A stretch of 64,000 bases of DNA from assembly GCA_018369015.1 (NCBI GenBank), contig JAGZDD010000003.1:1-64000 (forward strand). The letters run 5' to 3'. Shown piece after piece: positions 9,882-19,313 of this stretch. Within the stretch, counting starts at the first letter, position 1. Every line of letters starts with the position of its first letter. The position numbers were made by a program, and so were the translations under genes. The notes beneath the pieces were generated by a model that made no database searches, was not told the origin of the DNA, and saw only the letters and a program-made list of their open reading frames with translations. The stretch comes from Clostridiales bacterium (lineage in GTDB: Bacteria; Bacillota; Clostridia; Lachnospirales; Lachnospiraceae).

Positions 9882-9956
9882 TGATTTTCTCCTCCTACTT
9901 AAGTTCCATGCCAAAATCCACCTCGTGCAAGGTCAGGCAGGCTTGGCTCTGGCCCG

Positions 9957-11150
9957 TTACCCGCGAAAGTAAACCTTCGCCAGCTCCTTAAATGCCGGCA
10001 AGGAACGCTTAATCATATCATAGGACACACAGTAGGCCAAACGCACGTAACCCGGGCAGCCAAAGGTTGTAGCTGAAACAAGAATAATATTGTGCTTCTT
10101 CGCCTCACGGACAAATTCCTTTTCGTCGGGAACCGGCGACTTTACAAATAAGTAAAAAGCGCCCTGGGGCTTTACACATTCAAAGCCCATTTCCGTCAGG
10201 CTGTTATATAAAAGCATACGATTTTTATTATAGGCCGCAATATCTGTTTTTGCATACAAACATTCCTTTGCCACAAGCTGAAACAAAGACGGTGCGTTAA
10301 TATAGCCAAGACAGCGGTTCGCCACAACTAAAGCGGACTGCATTTCCTCGTAAGCGTCGATCTGTTTTGGAATTGCCAGATACCCAATGCGCTCGCCCGG
10401 CAAAGATAACGACTTGCTAAAGGAATAGCACACAAGGCAGTTCTTGACATATTTTGTCATAAAAGGCACCTTGGCGCCGTCATAAACAAGCTCCCTGTAT
10501 GGTTCGTCTGAAATTACATAGATCGGATGGCCGATACGCCCTTCGGCATTCCTTAAAATTTCATCCAGCCGGGAGAGCGTTTCTGCCGAGTAAACAGCGC
10601 CCGACGGATTATTCGGGTTATTGACAATCACCGCTTTTGTTTTTTCCGTAATATAGCTGTCAAGCACATCCAAATTTAACTGAAAGTTTTTTGTATCTGC
10701 CGGCACAACAACAGTTTCACCGCCAAAATTAGAAATATAGCTGCGGTATTCGCCAAAAAAAGGAGCAAAGCAGATAACCTCGTCCTTATAATTAAGAAGC
10801 GTACGCAAAATACAATTCAGCGCCCCGGCAGCCCCGGCGGTCATTATAATACTCTCCCTGATAAAGTCCGTTCCAAAACGTTCATTTAAAGCTTTGGCAA
10901 CGGCATCCCTGACCTCCTCATAGCCGGAATTATTCATATAGCCATGAATAAAATTGGCATCCTTTGTTTCAAGAATATTGTAAATGGTTTCTTTTACAAT
11001 GTTTGGCGGTGCGACACTTGGATTACCAAGGCTGTAATCATAAACATTTTCCTTACCGACTACAGCAGCCAGCTCTACACCTTCCTCAAATAATCTTCGG
11101 ATGACCGAGCTGTTTGCTACAAGATTTTCCATATTTTTTGAAATTACCAT
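9957..11150 (-). CDS. Pyridoxal-phosphate-dependent aminotransferase (aspartate aminotransferase-like)
   Basis: A class I/II aminotransferase of 397 aa. Recognised by YSLGNPSV near the N-terminus, AGAAGALN (phosphate-binding turn), NPNNPSGAVY, VISDEPYRELVYDG, and the PLP lysine in CYSFSKSLSLPGERIGY. It moves amino groups between amino acids and 2-oxoacids in the cytoplasm; the amino donor is not clear from sequence. The ATG at 11150 is preferred because GGGAGG stands 9 bp before it; the frame is open further upstream. It lies 75 bp upstream of hisC and may be co-transcribed with it. A hairpin repeat separates it from prfA. Confidence 0.88.
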   Translation of the reverse strand: MVISKNMENLVANSSVIRRLFEEGVELAAVVGKENVYDYSLGNPSVAPPNIVKETIYNILETKDANFIHGYMNNSGYEEVRDAVAKALNERFGTDFIRESIIMTAGAAGALNCILRTLLNYKDEVICFAPFFGEYRSYISNFGGETVVVPADTKNFQLNLDVLDSYITEKTKAVIVNNPNNPSGAVYSAETLSRLDEILRNAEGRIGHPIYVISDEPYRELVYDGAKVPFMTKYVKNCLVCYSFSKSLSLPGERIGYLAIPKQIDAYEEMQSALVVANRCLGYINAPSLFQLVAKECLYAKTDIAAYNKNRMLLYNSLTEMGFECVKPQGAFYLFVKSPVPDEKEFVREAKKHNIILVSATTFGCPGYVRLAYCVSYDMIKRSLPAFKELAKVYFRG

Positions 11151-11179
11151 TTGAAAGAGCCTCCCTGCTGCATATCTTT

Positions 11180-11211
11180 GTAACGCTTCAACCATGCGGC
11201 TTAAGCGTTAC
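11180..11211. repeat. GTAAC-type hairpin repeat
   Basis: GTAACGCTTCAACC faces GGCTTAAGCGTTAC. It has the same size and end bases as the hairpins at 67-95, 26331-26359 and 38616-38647 but differs inside. It sits between prfA and the aminotransferase without a clear T-run, so a terminator role is uncertain. Confidence 0.5.
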
Positions 11212-11238
11212 ATATTTTTAAATACTGTCTATAAGTCT

Positions 11239-12306
11239 TTATTCCATGTTGCTTAGCTTAGCGGCCTGGTCAGCAGCAGTCAGACTGTCAATCAGTTCGT
11301 CTAAATCGCCGTCCATAATCTCATAAAGACGGTGCGTTGTCAGCTTAATACGGTGGTCCGTACAGCGGCCCTGGGGGAAATTATAGGTTCTGATCTTTTC
11401 CGAGCGGTCGCCGGTACCTACCTGATTTTTTCTAAGAGAAGCTTCTTCCTTGCGTTTCTTCTCGAGCTCTAAGTCATACAGGCGGGAACGTAAAACCTTT
11501 AGACCCTTTTCCTTATTTTTAAGCTGGGATTTTTCATCCTGGCAGGAAATAACAATTCCTGTAGGAATATGGGTAATACGCACCGCAGAATCAGTCGTAT
11601 TGACACACTGCCCGCCATTTCCTGAGGCGCGGAACACATCAATGCGCACATCATTCATATCCAGCGCCACATCCACCTCCTCAGCTTCCGGCATGATCGC
11701 CACGGTGACAGTGGATGTATGAATACGGCCGCCGGATTCTGTTTCAGGAACACGCTGGACCCGATGGACGCCGCTCTCAAACTTAAGCCGTGAATAGGCG
11801 CCGTTTCCAGTAATCATAAAAACAACTTCCTTAAAACCGCCAATACCATTTTCATTAACGCTCATAAGCTCTGTCCGCCAGCGCCTGGACTCCGCATATT
11901 TGGAATACATGCGGAACAGCTCAGAAGCAAAAAGAGCCGCCTCATCTCCACCGGCCCCGGCGCGGATTTCAACAATAACGTTTTTCTCATCCATAGGATC
12001 TTTAGGTATGAGAAGCACCTTAAGCTCGTTTTCAATGTCAACAATACGGTTCTTACAATCCGAAAGTTCTTCTTTAAGAAGCTCCCTCATTTCCTCATCA
12101 TTTTCACTTTCAAGCATTTCAACGCTGTCCTCAATGCTCTGTTTTGTTTTCTTATATTCTGTATATTTTTCTGCAATTGGATGAAGATCTGTCTGCTCTT
12201 TCATCAGCTTTCTGAACCTGGCCTGGTCGTTGACCACAGCCGGATCATTAAGCTCCTCCATTACCTGCTGATAACGGATAAGAATATCGTCCAATTTATC
12301 AAACAT
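11239..12306 (-). CDS. prfA: Peptide chain release factor 1
   Basis: RF1 reads UAA and UAG stop codons and triggers release of the peptide at the ribosome. At 355 aa it has full family length. The peptidyl-transferase motif GGQ is in the stretch [17 protein letters not shown]. The codon-recognition P-x-T motif is present as PET in [14 protein letters not shown] (RF1 usually has PAT). The N-terminal coiled-coil domain is acidic and complete. It is preceded by prmC, whose product methylates the GGQ glutamine, an order widely conserved in Clostridia. The spacer to prmC contains a short dispersed repeat. Confidence 0.97.
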   Translation of the reverse strand: MFDKLDDILIRYQQVMEELNDPAVVNDQARFRKLMKEQTDLHPIAEKYTEYKKTKQSIEDSVEMLESENDEEMRELLKEELSDCKNRIVDIENELKVLLIPKDPMDEKNVIVEIRAGAGGDEAALFASELFRMYSKYAESRRWRTELMSVNENGIGGFKEVVFMITGNGAYSRLKFESGVHRVQRVPETESGGRIHTSTVTVAIMPEAEEVDVALDMNDVRIDVFRASGNGGQCVNTTDSAVRITHIPTGIVISCQDEKSQLKNKEKGLKVLRSRLYDLELEKKRKEEASLRKNQVGTGDRSEKIRTYNFPQGRCTDHRIKLTTHRLYEIMDGDLDELIDSLTAADQAAKLSNME

Positions 12307-12335
12307 ATTTTTTAATGTCCTCCTTCATAGTAAAC

Positions 12336-12377
12336 CTTCACGCCGCTCCGGGCGCGGCTCCGCCACGAATGAAAGCC
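12336..12377. repeat. Short GC-rich dispersed repeat (family R3)
   Basis: Read on the minus strand it begins GGCTTTCATTCG, has a GAGCCGCGC core and ends GCGGCGTGAAG. Very similar sequences are at 25766-25808 and 44943-44982. It lies between prmC and prfA. Confidence 0.55.
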
Positions 12378-12388
12378 CCAAAACTTTA

Positions 12389-13258
12389 TCAGCCAAGGCT
12401 CGCAAAAACAACCCGGTCGAGGCCAGCCAGGTCTTTCTTTATCTGTATCTGGCAAAATCCCTCATTTTCCAAAATTTTACAAACAGCTTCGCCCTGGTCC
12501 CACCCGATTTCAAAAAAAATCATTCCCCGGTCCGTCAGGTATTCCGGCGCTTTCGCCGCGATTTTCCGGTAAAAAGCCAGGCCATCGCTGCTGCCGTCTA
12601 AAGCCATATGCGGCTCATGGGCACGTACCTCCGCCATCAATGAAGGGATCTGCGCCGATGGGATATAGGGCGGGTTGGAAACAATCAGATCATATTTGTC
12701 GTGGATATTATTAAATAAATCGCTATGGATCCAGCGTATTCGCGGAAAGCTTCCGGGAGGCAGCGCCGCTGTGGATACATTCCTCACCCTAAGTTCGTTT
12801 TCCATAGCCACTAAAAGCGCCTCCTGGGACAAATCCACGCCATCACCAAAAGTGCAGGGCTTCATTGCCATAATGCTGAGCAAAATACAGCCGGAGCCGG
12901 TACACATATCAAGCACTGACGGCTCCTGCGGCATATTTTTAAGCACTGTTTCCACAAGAATCTCTGTATCCTGGCGGGGAATCAGCACATTTTCATTCAC
13001 CTTGAAGGACAGCCCCATAAACTCCTGTTCACCGGTGATGTATTGCAAAGGAACACCACCTTCCCTGCGCCGGATACATCCTCTGTATCTGTCTTCGGCC
13101 ACGGGGTCCGCTTCCGCTTCAGGATTAAGGAGATAGTCCAGGCGGCTTATGCCAAAGCACCAGGAAAGCAACAGCCAGCTATCGGTTCTGGCGTCCGCAA
13201 TATTGCAAGAAGAAAGCCGGTCATATCCTTCGTCGAAAAGTGACTTAAGGGTCATCAT
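12389..13258 (-). CDS. prmC: Release-factor N5-glutamine methyltransferase
   Basis: An S-adenosylmethionine-dependent methyltransferase of 289 aa that modifies the glutamine of the GGQ motif in release factors. The SAM-binding stretch VLDMCTGSGCILLSI and the substrate-glutamine motif NPPY (in IVSNPPYIPS) are intact. An N-terminal helical PrmC domain precedes them. Its start overlaps the end of the DUF1385 gene by 4 bp (ATGA), so translational coupling is likely. It directly precedes prfA, its substrate's gene. Confidence 0.95.
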   Translation of the reverse strand: MMTLKSLFDEGYDRLSSCNIADARTDSWLLLSWCFGISRLDYLLNPEAEADPVAEDRYRGCIRRREGGVPLQYITGEQEFMGLSFKVNENVLIPRQDTEILVETVLKNMPQEPSVLDMCTGSGCILLSIMAMKPCTFGDGVDLSQEALLVAMENELRVRNVSTAALPPGSFPRIRWIHSDLFNNIHDKYDLIVSNPPYIPSAQIPSLMAEVRAHEPHMALDGSSDGLAFYRKIAAKAPEYLTDRGMIFFEIGWDQGEAVCKILENEGFCQIQIKKDLAGLDRVVFASLG

Positions 13259-14217
13259 TGCACCTCACCAGCTTTGTCCTGCGAGCCTTTGGCCTTAAGT
13301 TCTTCCTGAAACTTGCGCCAGTCATAAATCGCCTCAATCGACGCAATTGCCGCTTCAATCATAGACTCGTCCGGCTCCCGTGTCGTCAGCTTCTGCAAAG
13401 CCATTCCCGGCCTGCTTATAATATCGGCAAATTTTCCTTCGCTTTTCCCGGCCCACTGGATAATTTCATAGGCTGCGCCTGCAATCACAGGCACAAGCAA
13501 AATACGGAAAACAACCTTAAGGACCACATTGTCCACAGGGAATATCTGAAAAAATAATATAAAAAATACAATGCTTAAAAAGATCACAATAAAGAGGAAG
13601 CTTGTGCCGCACCGCTTATGAAAACGGGAATATTTCATTGCATTTTCAGGCGTAAGCTTCGCCCCATGCTCGATACAATTAATGGACTTATGTTCCGCAC
13701 CGTGATACATAAATACTCTCTGAATATCTTTCATCCTGGAAATCAGCAAAATATAAGCCATAAACAAAATAACGCGGACAACGCCTTCAATAATCCCAAG
13801 AACCCATGAAGAATCTGTGACCTGCTTAAAAAGGCCCGAAATAAAAAAGGGAAGAACCATAAACAGGCCAATGGCAATGACAATGGAAAGAGCCACGGTT
13901 AGCCCCATAAGCAGCTTATCCTTTACACCACCGCCATCCTTCCCGCTCCTGGAAGCCTTTTCCTCCTCCTCGTCCTCATAAAAGCTGGCCGAATAGGTCA
14001 AGGTGGACATTCCAAGAACAAGCGAGTCGATAAATGCAAATACTCCCCGCAAAATAGGTATGTGTTTCAAATGCAGCCGTGACACAAGGCTTTCATAACG
14101 GCCGCGTTTGACCTCAAGCTCTCCGTTAGGCTTTCGGACAGTCACAGCGTAATCATTGCCATAGCGCATCATTACCCCTTCGATGACTGCCTGACCGCCA
14201 ATTTTGGCATATTTCAT
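13255..14217 (-). CDS. DUF1385 family membrane protein
   Basis: A 320-aa protein of DUF1385, conserved in Firmicutes and of unknown function. The start MKYAKIGGQAVIEGVMMRYG is the family hallmark, as are VFMYHGAEHKSINCIEHG and SRFHKRCGTSFLF. About four membrane segments lie between residues 110 and 260. The chosen ATG at 14217 has GGAGG at good distance; a longer frame open upstream overlaps rpmE and is unlikely. It sits between rpmE and prmC, a position conserved among Clostridia, which hints at a link to translation or the cell envelope that has not been established. Confidence 0.9.
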   Translation of the reverse strand: MKYAKIGGQAVIEGVMMRYGNDYAVTVRKPNGELEVKRGRYESLVSRLHLKHIPILRGVFAFIDSLVLGMSTLTYSASFYEDEEEEKASRSGKDGGGVKDKLLMGLTVALSIVIAIGLFMVLPFFISGLFKQVTDSSWVLGIIEGVVRVILFMAYILLISRMKDIQRVFMYHGAEHKSINCIEHGAKLTPENAMKYSRFHKRCGTSFLFIVIFLSIVFFILFFQIFPVDNVVLKVVFRILLVPVIAGAAYEIIQWAGKSEGKFADIISRPGMALQKLTTREPDESMIEAAIASIEAIYDWRKFQEELKAKGSQDKAGEVQ

Positions 14218-14278
14218 TATTTTCCTCCAATTACAAAAATAGGTTGAGATTAAAAAATCCCAACCTGTCTTTTTCATA

Positions 14279-14482
14279 TTACTGTGTAATACCGTATTTA
14301 CGATTGAATTTATCAATACGTCCGCGGGCTGCTGCAGCTTTCTGCTGGCCTGTGTAGAATGAATGACATTTGGAGCAAACTTCTACGTGAATTTCTGGTT
14401 TTGTAGAACCGGTTACAAATTCATTGCCGCAGTTGCAAGTAACCTTAGCCTGGTAATACTTTGGATGGATTCCTTCTCTCAT
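14279..14482 (-). CDS. rpmE: 50S ribosomal protein L31, zinc-binding type
   Basis: A small (67 aa) large-subunit ribosomal protein. It keeps the zinc-binding cysteines: CNCG near residue 17 and CSKC near residue 36. It begins [10 protein letters not shown], which is typical. The ATG at 14482 follows GAGGTG; a GTG three codons earlier is less likely. A strong promoter lies at 14560-14588. In many related genomes rho stands directly upstream, but here 9 kb of unrelated genes intervene. Confidence 0.97.
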   Translation of the reverse strand: MREGIHPKYYQAKVTCNCGNEFVTGSTKPEIHVEVCSKCHSFYTGQQKAAAARGRIDKFNRKYGITQ

Positions 14483-14559
14483 GTTTTTCACCTCACTACG
14501 AAATACTCATATTGCAAAAATTGAACTTGTCAATCTGTTTTCTTTTGAACAGCTTCCCT

Positions 14560-14588
14560 ATTATAGCACATAAAAAAACAAAATTCAA
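14560..14588 (-). promoter_or_regulatory. Sigma-A-like promoter of rpmE
   Basis: On the minus strand TTGAAT (14583-14588) and TATAAT (14560-14565) are separated by 17 bp, about 80 bp upstream of the rpmE start. No terminator hairpin is visible between the preceding gene and this promoter. Confidence 0.7.
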
Positions 14589-14632
14589 TAGTTTTTCATA
14601 CATTTTACACCCCCTATTTTGCTGATTTTCAT

Positions 14633-16492
14633 TCAATGCTCTGAAACGCTTTCTTCCTGCACAATACCTATAAATTGTATTTCATTCGCCTGAAGCTTTA
14701 TATCAAATGACAGCGCTCCCTTTGCAGCACTTATCATTTCAATATCTATATAAGGAACAGACACCGACTTAAGATACTCCGTTTCTTCGCGGGTTTGTGA
14801 TTTTCTAAATCCTCTGCGTCCCCATTCTTCAAACACACTTCCATACAAAGGGCTTATACAATGCTTCCTCAGGCAGTAATTTCCTTCAGCCAGACCTAAA
14901 AGCCGGATATGAAACCGCAGCTCACCTTCCGAAAAATATACCGCCATATTCTCAGGATGATTACCTTCGTCATCCTGAATATAACATTCAGGCGACGGGC
15001 TTTTCATATAATGACATACAATATAAAAGCTTTTATTCTTTGTCGAAGTAACGATATAGTTTTCTCCCTTTGCCAGTAAATCGGTTCCAAGGTTTTCCAT
15101 GAACCGGAGGGCATAAAAGGCAGACTTATAAATGCCATTTCTGCTGATAACACCCCCGCCGCCGTACAGACATCCGACTGAATCAAAATATTCTTCTGTC
15201 CGGTCCGTACTCATCCAGTATGCCATACAGGGCGTATACCCTACCGAAGCAATAAGATTTCTAACCAGGTACGCCCCTTTATAGCAAACATCATTCAGCC
15301 ACGTCCTGCTAGATACTGACAAATTCCATTCCGTAATCCACAAATTTTCTGTTCCGTAACCATATTTAGTTAAAAGACATTGCAAAGCCGCCAGTTCTTT
15401 TTCCATAAAGCACTCATCAGGAACGATCTTATTTTCACCAATTCCTGCTTTCAAATTATAAGGATAAATGCTCACTGAAATAAAATCCAGAGCCATGCTT
15501 TTTCCCGCATAGCGTTCAAGAAAACTGCCAATCGACGCATTATCATCAAATATATTAAAACCCAGTCCTCCCACAAACGCCCCCGGAAGTTCCCGCTTAA
15601 TACAGTCATATTCAATTTTTAGCAGAGCCATCTGCTCCTCTGTAATAAAATTATCTTCCGGCCCGCGCTCCCACCAAAGCTCAAACCGCCATTTTAAAAC
15701 TTCACTTTCTCCGTATCTTTCCGCACAGTGACGGATAAAACAGCTTAACATGTGGATGTAGTTGCCTAGATGCCCTGTTTTTGATATTCGCTCCCTCCAC
15801 AATATCCATCCCATATCCGGCCGTACAATCTTCTTTCGTTTCAGACCCAAATTAAGAAACGGACTTATTTTATTTTTTATCATAAAGTCTAAAATGTCAT
15901 CCAGCACAGAAAAATTATACCGGGCTTCGCAGCTAAAATCCAATAAATTTTCCGGACAAAAAAGACTGTCAATCCGCCCATATTTAAAATCCAGCTCTCT
16001 TTTCAAAAGCAAAACATGTTCCCGAATATATTCCATTTGTAAATCCTCTGCGGCGCCGAGATTCATTACCTTCAGCCAGTTCTTCTCAAAACGCCGTTTA
16101 TCAGAAACGTTTGCCGTTATTTTATATTCCTTTACATCCTTTGCTTCACTTAACTCCTGTAGGCAGTGATTGATTTTCTTCCTATAAATAGACGGTACAG
16201 TTCCATATTTACGGCGAAATGTCCTATTAAACGTTACCAGGTTCGGAAATCCTGCATCGCAGGCAATCTGGGTAATCGAGTGGTCGGTCATTTTTAACGC
16301 TTCCATCGCATGGCCAAGCCGGACATTATTCAAATACTCTGAAAAGCCCATCCCCAAATTTTCTCCTATGTATTTTGAAAGATAGGACGGCGATAAATAG
16401 AATTGCTCGGAAAGTGTTTTAAGATCCAGCTTTGCCCTATAATTTACCTGTATATAACTTAAAATCGACATAAGCCGATCATTATCCTTCAT
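14633..16492 (-). CDS. AraC-type regulator fused to a GH39-like beta-xylosidase domain
   Basis: A 619-aa protein. Residues 1-106 are an AraC/XylS DNA-binding domain with two helix-turn-helix motifs (LKTLSEQFYLSPSYLSKYIG and the second near ITQIACDAGFPNLVTFNRTF). Residues about 140-520 resemble a GH39 (beta-xylosidase) barrel. The putative nucleophile Glu388 is in WITEWN. Glu275 in ELWWER occupies the acid/base position of the family's E-V-W-N-E-P motif. The protein probably senses a glycoside and controls the divergent operon. The ATG at 16492 follows AGGGGAAG; an upstream TTG is too near that site. It lies 15 bp behind a longer paralogue. Hydrolase activity is possible but unproven. Confidence 0.82.
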   Translation of the reverse strand: MKDNDRLMSILSYIQVNYRAKLDLKTLSEQFYLSPSYLSKYIGENLGMGFSEYLNNVRLGHAMEALKMTDHSITQIACDAGFPNLVTFNRTFRRKYGTVPSIYRKKINHCLQELSEAKDVKEYKITANVSDKRRFEKNWLKVMNLGAAEDLQMEYIREHVLLLKRELDFKYGRIDSLFCPENLLDFSCEARYNFSVLDDILDFMIKNKISPFLNLGLKRKKIVRPDMGWILWRERISKTGHLGNYIHMLSCFIRHCAERYGESEVLKWRFELWWERGPEDNFITEEQMALLKIEYDCIKRELPGAFVGGLGFNIFDDNASIGSFLERYAGKSMALDFISVSIYPYNLKAGIGENKIVPDECFMEKELAALQCLLTKYGYGTENLWITEWNLSVSSRTWLNDVCYKGAYLVRNLIASVGYTPCMAYWMSTDRTEEYFDSVGCLYGGGGVISRNGIYKSAFYALRFMENLGTDLLAKGENYIVTSTKNKSFYIVCHYMKSPSPECYIQDDEGNHPENMAVYFSEGELRFHIRLLGLAEGNYCLRKHCISPLYGSVFEEWGRRGFRKSQTREETEYLKSVSVPYIDIEMISAAKGALSFDIKLQANEIQFIGIVQEESVSEH

Positions 16493-16507
16493 ATTCAATC
16501 TTCCCCT

Positions 16508-18970
16508 TTATTTTACATCTGTTGCATCAAGCGCAGCCCTATACGGTGAAATCTGTAAAAACTGTATTTCATTCGCCATAAGCTCTGTTTCTATCTCAAT
16601 ACAGCCATTATAAGACTCTACGATTTTCCGGCTATATCTGGGTACGCATACCGAAATCAGCCATGAACGCTCCATATCCGTACATTCAATTTTATGGCCA
16701 AGCCTAAGCCACTCATCCATAACACTCCCAAAATCCGGTGAAACTGAAAATTTTTCCACCTGGTATTTCCCACAATCCACAGACATCAGCTCCAGGCGAA
16801 GCTTCATTTCCGATTTTTCAAATAAATCTGTAATCTGAGTGCAGCCTACACATTCATCAGCCTGGCGGTAATAGCTCTCCCGTATAGGGTTAAGGTAGTT
16901 ACAAACAATAAAATAACTGCCGGAGCCATTCTCTGTTAAAATGTAGCGTTTATCTTTTTTAATCAGCCGGCTTCCCATCCTATTCAGAAAATCATAAGCA
17001 TAAAATGAAGGTTTTCGTATGCTGTTTCTGCTAATCAATCCATTTCTGCCATTAAGCAGTTGTACGGAATCAAAATATTCTGTCGTTCTATCACTGCTTC
17101 CCCAATGAGCCATACACCATGCCTTTTCAAGACCTGCGGCAGCCGTCCGGAGAATATAGGCTCCCTTCCAGCAGCTATCATGGAAATAATTATTATTAGA
17201 TATGGAGATATTCCATTCTGTAATATAAAGAGAGCCATTATCATAACCGTTTTGAAGCATCAAAAAATTCAGCTCGTCAAGTTTTCTTTCCATATAATCC
17301 ATATCTTTTACTAAAGGAGAACCGCCGCCCGTTCCCGGCATATGATAAGGATAACACACAACAGATATAAAATCCGGCCGCACATATTTTTTTCGTTTCA
17401 GATAAAATTTAAGCATTTCATTATTATCATTAATATTAAAGCAGAAACCTCCTACCTGTGCGCCTGGTGAATATTTTTTTACAGTCCGGTAAAGAATCTC
17501 AAAAATATCCAGCCATCTTGCATCCATCGCATCTCCTATTTTATGGATCCATCTTAGTTCAATCCGCCATTTTTCTACTGCTGACACACCATACCTGCGG
17601 ACACAGTGACTAAAAAATTCTGCGATAAGCCGCCGGTATTGATCATCGTTAGCAAAGCCTTTGACAATATCTTCCTTCATAAACAGGCGATTGATGTCCT
17701 TTCTAATAATTTTATCGCTAAAACTCATATTCAGAAAAGGAATTATGCCATTTTCTATAAGGAAGTCCAAAATCATATCCACGCGAGAGAAATTAAACCG
17801 TTCCGGCGAATGTATATCTACCAGCAAACGCTGGCTAAATATATTTTCTACCCGCCCATATAAAAAACCCAGTTCTTTTTTTAACTGCAGTATATGTTCC
17901 CGAATACTCCCTTTTTGTAAATCTTCAGCATATCCAAGATTCAAAACCTTCATCCAGTTTTTCGCATAAGGCTGTCCGCTCCCGGCTCGTGCCTTCACGC
18001 AAAACGTATGTGAAGTGAGCGCACGGTCCATTTTATCCTGTATATTTTCCAAGAGTTCCTGTACGCTGGTACGCAGCTCTAAATCCGTCCGCGCAGTGTC
18101 AGGCTCATGCCGTTTTTGTTTTTTATAATCGGCCAGGGTAGTATGATACTCCCGCTCAAAAGCCCGGTTAAACGCCATAATATTAGGAAAGCCGCCTAAA
18201 AGGGCTGCTGACGCAAGAAAAATATCATTATTTTTCAGTTCTGACATTGTATAAGAAAGCCGTATATGATCCAAATAATTGTGAAAACTCCACCCTAAAT
18301 TTTCTTTAATAAATTTTGACAAATATGGCACAGATAATTCCATTCTTTCTGCCAGTTCTTTAAGGCTAAGCCTGCGGTTATACCTACTGTGCATATATCT
18401 GCGTATAACTTCCGCCCTTTCTTCACGGCTTGCGGGATTTAGCTGTTCCTTAAACAGGCAGTGACCGGCCAGCCACGCAAAAATCTGCGGCAATATTTGT
18501 GTCTCATGCTCCCGGCATATTTCCAGACACAGCGCATTTTTAAGAGACCGACCCAAAAGCCCTTTAAGTTCATCACTCCTCCCGCTTTTTCTCTCAAATA
18601 CCTTATCTTCTATATAAACAATATCTCTGGCGCTCATTCCTGACAACTTTGCAGCGGGAAAGTGAAGAACCGCAGCAATATACCCGTCGCTGCTTTTTGC
18701 AGTATTTTTCTGTTCCCAAGGCTTTGCCTGCAGAGGATCTGCTGTTAAATCTAATACGCATCCCGTTTCAAGGAAACGGCTCCGCACCGCCACATCCCCC
18801 GGCTCTAGCCAGCAGTCTCCTTCAGCCGTCTGAAGCCTCCCCCGGCCTTTAAGAACCAGCATTAAAACAATTTCATAAATTTCCCCGCAGCCCGCCAGAC
18901 CGGATGCCGTCTTATCCGATACTTCCACACAATCTGTTAATTCCCATATTTCTGATAATGCTACCCTCAT
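16508..18970 (-). CDS. Cupin-AraC-GH39-like fusion regulator
   Basis: An 820-aa protein with three parts. Residues 1-105 look like a cupin sensor (GRGRLQTAEGDCWLEPGDVAV). Residues about 185-285 are an AraC-type double helix-turn-helix. Residues about 330-720 are a GH39-like barrel. Glu585 in YITEWN keeps the nucleophile position, but the acid/base position in ELRWIHK (residues 471-477) holds Ile475 instead of Glu. The barrel is therefore probably a sugar-binding sensor, not an enzyme. It is the first gene of a two-regulator operon. It is divergent from the MATE/MFS/C-glycosidase operon, its likely target. The ATG at 18970 follows GAGG. Confidence 0.82.
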   Translation of the reverse strand: MRVALSEIWELTDCVEVSDKTASGLAGCGEIYEIVLMLVLKGRGRLQTAEGDCWLEPGDVAVRSRFLETGCVLDLTADPLQAKPWEQKNTAKSSDGYIAAVLHFPAAKLSGMSARDIVYIEDKVFERKSGRSDELKGLLGRSLKNALCLEICREHETQILPQIFAWLAGHCLFKEQLNPASREERAEVIRRYMHSRYNRRLSLKELAERMELSVPYLSKFIKENLGWSFHNYLDHIRLSYTMSELKNNDIFLASAALLGGFPNIMAFNRAFEREYHTTLADYKKQKRHEPDTARTDLELRTSVQELLENIQDKMDRALTSHTFCVKARAGSGQPYAKNWMKVLNLGYAEDLQKGSIREHILQLKKELGFLYGRVENIFSQRLLVDIHSPERFNFSRVDMILDFLIENGIIPFLNMSFSDKIIRKDINRLFMKEDIVKGFANDDQYRRLIAEFFSHCVRRYGVSAVEKWRIELRWIHKIGDAMDARWLDIFEILYRTVKKYSPGAQVGGFCFNINDNNEMLKFYLKRKKYVRPDFISVVCYPYHMPGTGGGSPLVKDMDYMERKLDELNFLMLQNGYDNGSLYITEWNISISNNNYFHDSCWKGAYILRTAAAGLEKAWCMAHWGSSDRTTEYFDSVQLLNGRNGLISRNSIRKPSFYAYDFLNRMGSRLIKKDKRYILTENGSGSYFIVCNYLNPIRESYYRQADECVGCTQITDLFEKSEMKLRLELMSVDCGKYQVEKFSVSPDFGSVMDEWLRLGHKIECTDMERSWLISVCVPRYSRKIVESYNGCIEIETELMANEIQFLQISPYRAALDATDVK

Positions 18971-19313
18971 ACATACCTCTATGTTCCCTATAAATCCCCT
19001 GTGCCACGCGGTCTTATCGTTTTTCCCATACCGCCTTTACTTTCTATTTTATCGTAACAAATCTATTTTTATTTGTCAAAATTATCCTATTAAAAATCTA
19101 TATTATTTTTTTAACATTTCAATATTTTCATCCAATTATTGAACAAAAATTATTATTTAAGTGTCAATTTTATATAAAGACTGCCCTATTATATTCATGT
19201 AAAATAATTTTATAATAAAAAGTTTTTTAAAAAACTCCCGCGTTGCCGCAAACGCCGGCCGCAAAACATATTAGCATACAGCGTTCAAAAGTTACAGAAA
19301 TGGTGGAATGAGC
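18971..19313. promoter_or_regulatory. AT-rich divergent control region of the C-glycoside island
   Basis: This 343-bp spacer separates the regulators (minus) from the transporter/deglycosidase operon (plus). It is very AT-rich, unlike its neighbours. A TTGACA-like -35 on the minus strand is at 19162-19167, with a weak -10 (TTCAAT) 18 bp away. No clear plus-strand promoter was found, which would fit activator-dependent transcription by the AraC proteins. No coding frame is seen. Confidence 0.5.
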
